64,000 bases of DNA from Gemmatimonadota bacterium (lineage in GTDB: Bacteria; Latescibacterota; UBA2968; GCA-2709665): contig JAPPNU010000028.1 of NCBI GenBank assembly GCA_028873695.1, positions 62,001 to 126,000 on the forward strand, read 5' to 3'. A model generated the notes under the pieces. The model was not told where the DNA came from and did not search any database. It saw nothing but the letters and a program-made list of their open reading frames with translations. Every line of letters starts with the position of its first letter. Position 1 is the first letter of the stretch. Positions 62,954 through 64,000 of the stretch are shown here, piece by piece. The translations under genes were made by a program, and so were the position numbers.

Positions 62954-64000
62954 GTGGCGATCCTGAATGCGGCAATCATTGGTCTCGGCGTTCGTTCGAG
63001 GGCGCACCTCGCCGTGTTGCCGGTCCTGCCGGACAGGTACAGATTGGCCGGCGTGTGCGATATCGACGCGGAAAGGGCGCAGGCGGTCGCAGATCAGACC
63101 GGTGCGAAGGCGTATACGGATCTGCAGACGATGCTGGATTCAGAGTCGCTCGACGTCGCATTAATTGCGGCTCAGCCGGAGATTCATCACCCGATCGCGC
63201 GCATGCTCGCTGAATGCAGGGTCCACATCCTTTCGGAGACACCGATCGCCCACACGCTGCCCTGCGCCGACATGATGATCCGGGCCGCGGAGGACAACGG
63301 CGTATTTCTGGAAGTATCCGAGAACGCCCGCAGATGGCCTCGTGAAAGGTTGAAACAGAAAATCGTAAGCGAAGGTCTCATCGGCAACGTCCGGGAATTC
63401 TACGTTTCGTATACGTCGGGCTCATATCACGGCATCAGCGCGATCCGGTCGATTCTCGGATCGGAACCCCGGTCTGTTTCAGGTACTTTCCCAGATGCTC
63501 GGGAAGTGAGAGAACGGGGTGTCATACGCTGGTCGGACACGATCGGCGGGACGTATGAACACAACGTGGAGCGGAAGAATTACTGGGAGGTTATTGGCTC
63601 GGACGGAGCTATTCGTGGAATGGAACTGAACCTCTACAGGGGGGACAGAAAGCTGGCGATTGTCAGCGGGGCATCGGCAACCGGGCAGACAGGCATGATA
63701 CATCGATCCAGCGTGGACACACAGCCGGCGGTTGTCTGGGAAAGTCCGCTCAAGGCCTATACGCTTCCTGATGAAGACAGCATCGCCGTCGCCGAGGCCT
63801 GGTGCAGCCTGTACGATGCCGTGGTCCGGGGAGCGGCTCTGGAATATGGCGCGCACAATGCCAGAAGCGATATCGAAGTGTTGATGGCCGTCCGGGAATC
63901 GGCCGGCAGGGAGGGGATTTGGGTGGACCTGCCCCTCGAAGGTATGACAGACCACGAAAAAAGGATTCACTCAGCGTTTGAAGAGATATACGGCGTCGAC
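62954..64000 (+). CDS. Gfo/Idh/MocA-family oxidoreductase, partial (window edge)
   Basis: This open frame runs to the end of the window without a stop (349 codons). The GTG start at 62954 (AGAGGC a few nt upstream) reads VAILNAAIIGLGVRSRAHLA, a Rossmann loop, then AGVCDIDAERAQAVADQTGA. The catalytic lysine motif of the family, EKP, reads SETP near residue 97, so lysine is replaced by threonine and activity may be altered or lost. It is a second Gfo/Idh homologue in the window besides the gene at 1479-2531, which keeps EKP. Confidence 0.85.
   Translation, partial: MAILNAAIIGLGVRSRAHLAVLPVLPDRYRLAGVCDIDAERAQAVADQTGAKAYTDLQTMLDSESLDVALIAAQPEIHHPIARMLAECRVHILSETPIAHTLPCADMMIRAAEDNGVFLEVSENARRWPRERLKQKIVSEGLIGNVREFYVSYTSGSYHGISAIRSILGSEPRSVSGTFPDAREVRERGVIRWSDTIGGTYEHNVERKNYWEVIGSDGAIRGMELNLYRGDRKLAIVSGASATGQTGMIHRSSVDTQPAVVWESPLKAYTLPDEDSIAVAEAWCSLYDAVVRGAALEYGAHNARSDIEVLMAVRESAGREGIWVDLPLEGMTDHEKRIHSAFEEIYGVD

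Overview
The window is 64 kb of GC-rich chromosomal DNA, densely coding, with no rRNA, tRNA, CRISPR array, insertion sequence or phage gene that I can see. Two short lipoproteins with lipoboxes, TatA, an HtrA-type periplasmic protease, a ComEC homologue and a Gld-type ABC system point to a diderm bacterium. The DUF4321-like protein, the DUF6785-type membrane protein and the many Gfo/Idh, amidohydrolase and dehydratase enzymes resemble gene sets of uncultured FCB-group lineages such as Candidatus Latescibacterota. That placement is inference from gene content only.

Region by region. 0-10 kb holds small-molecule and carbohydrate enzymes: a parallel beta-helix protein, a Gfo/Idh dehydrogenase, an M24 peptidase, a 2-phosphoglycerate-kinase-like protein, two tandem amidohydrolase paralogues, a LarA-like protein, and two aldolase-type enzymes of the DHDPS and HpcH families. 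10-23.6 kb is a minus-strand run: an AAC(3)-family acetyltransferase with a translationally coupled small ORF, an RDD protein, a fused AdoMet decarboxylase/spermidine synthase, a 1512-residue M28-peptidase-like/FtsX fusion, a DUF6785-type transporter-like protein, a TPR protein, a voltage-gated potassium channel with a zinc ribbon, a JmjC/cupin-like oxygenase and a HEAT-repeat protein. 23.9-27.1 kb holds a deacetylase-family amidohydrolase, an enolase-superfamily dehydratase and a DUF2064 glycosyltransferase. 27.3-33.6 kb is a minus-strand housekeeping operon reading truA, htrA, pssA, a DUF4321-like gene, tatA, gatA, gatB. comEC is divergent from it.

37.1-49.4 kb is an amino-acid operon array on the minus strand: ilvH, leuA, leuC, leuD, leuB, then cimA, an alanine-type aminotransferase, argJ, an aspartate aminotransferase and accA. 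Its first gene is preceded by a sigma70-like promoter and a roughly 330-nt leader. That leader encodes a previously unlisted 52-codon peptide whose C-terminal third is packed with Ile and Leu codons. The same leader carries three mutually complementary segments, so I read it as a branched-chain amino-acid attenuation leader. A 162-bp near-perfect palindrome sits between leuB and cimA, directly against the cimA ribosome-binding site.

49.6-53.5 kb is a gldA/gldF/gldG/DUF4340 operon with its own promoter and terminator. 53.7-57.9 kb is an uncharacterised protein, a DegT-type aminotransferase and a transglutaminase-like protein. 58.1-59.5 kb encodes the most unusual protein of the window: an ECF sigma factor fused in frame to a two-domain DNA-polymerase sliding-clamp (DnaN)-like region, with a possible internal start for the clamp part alone. 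The right end carries a UMPH-1-type phosphatase, an HU-family protein, two lipoproteins (one with ankyrin repeats) and a Gfo/Idh gene cut by the window edge.

Islands of a degenerate AATCCTG-type repeat occur near both ends of the window, and two genes terminate inside them.
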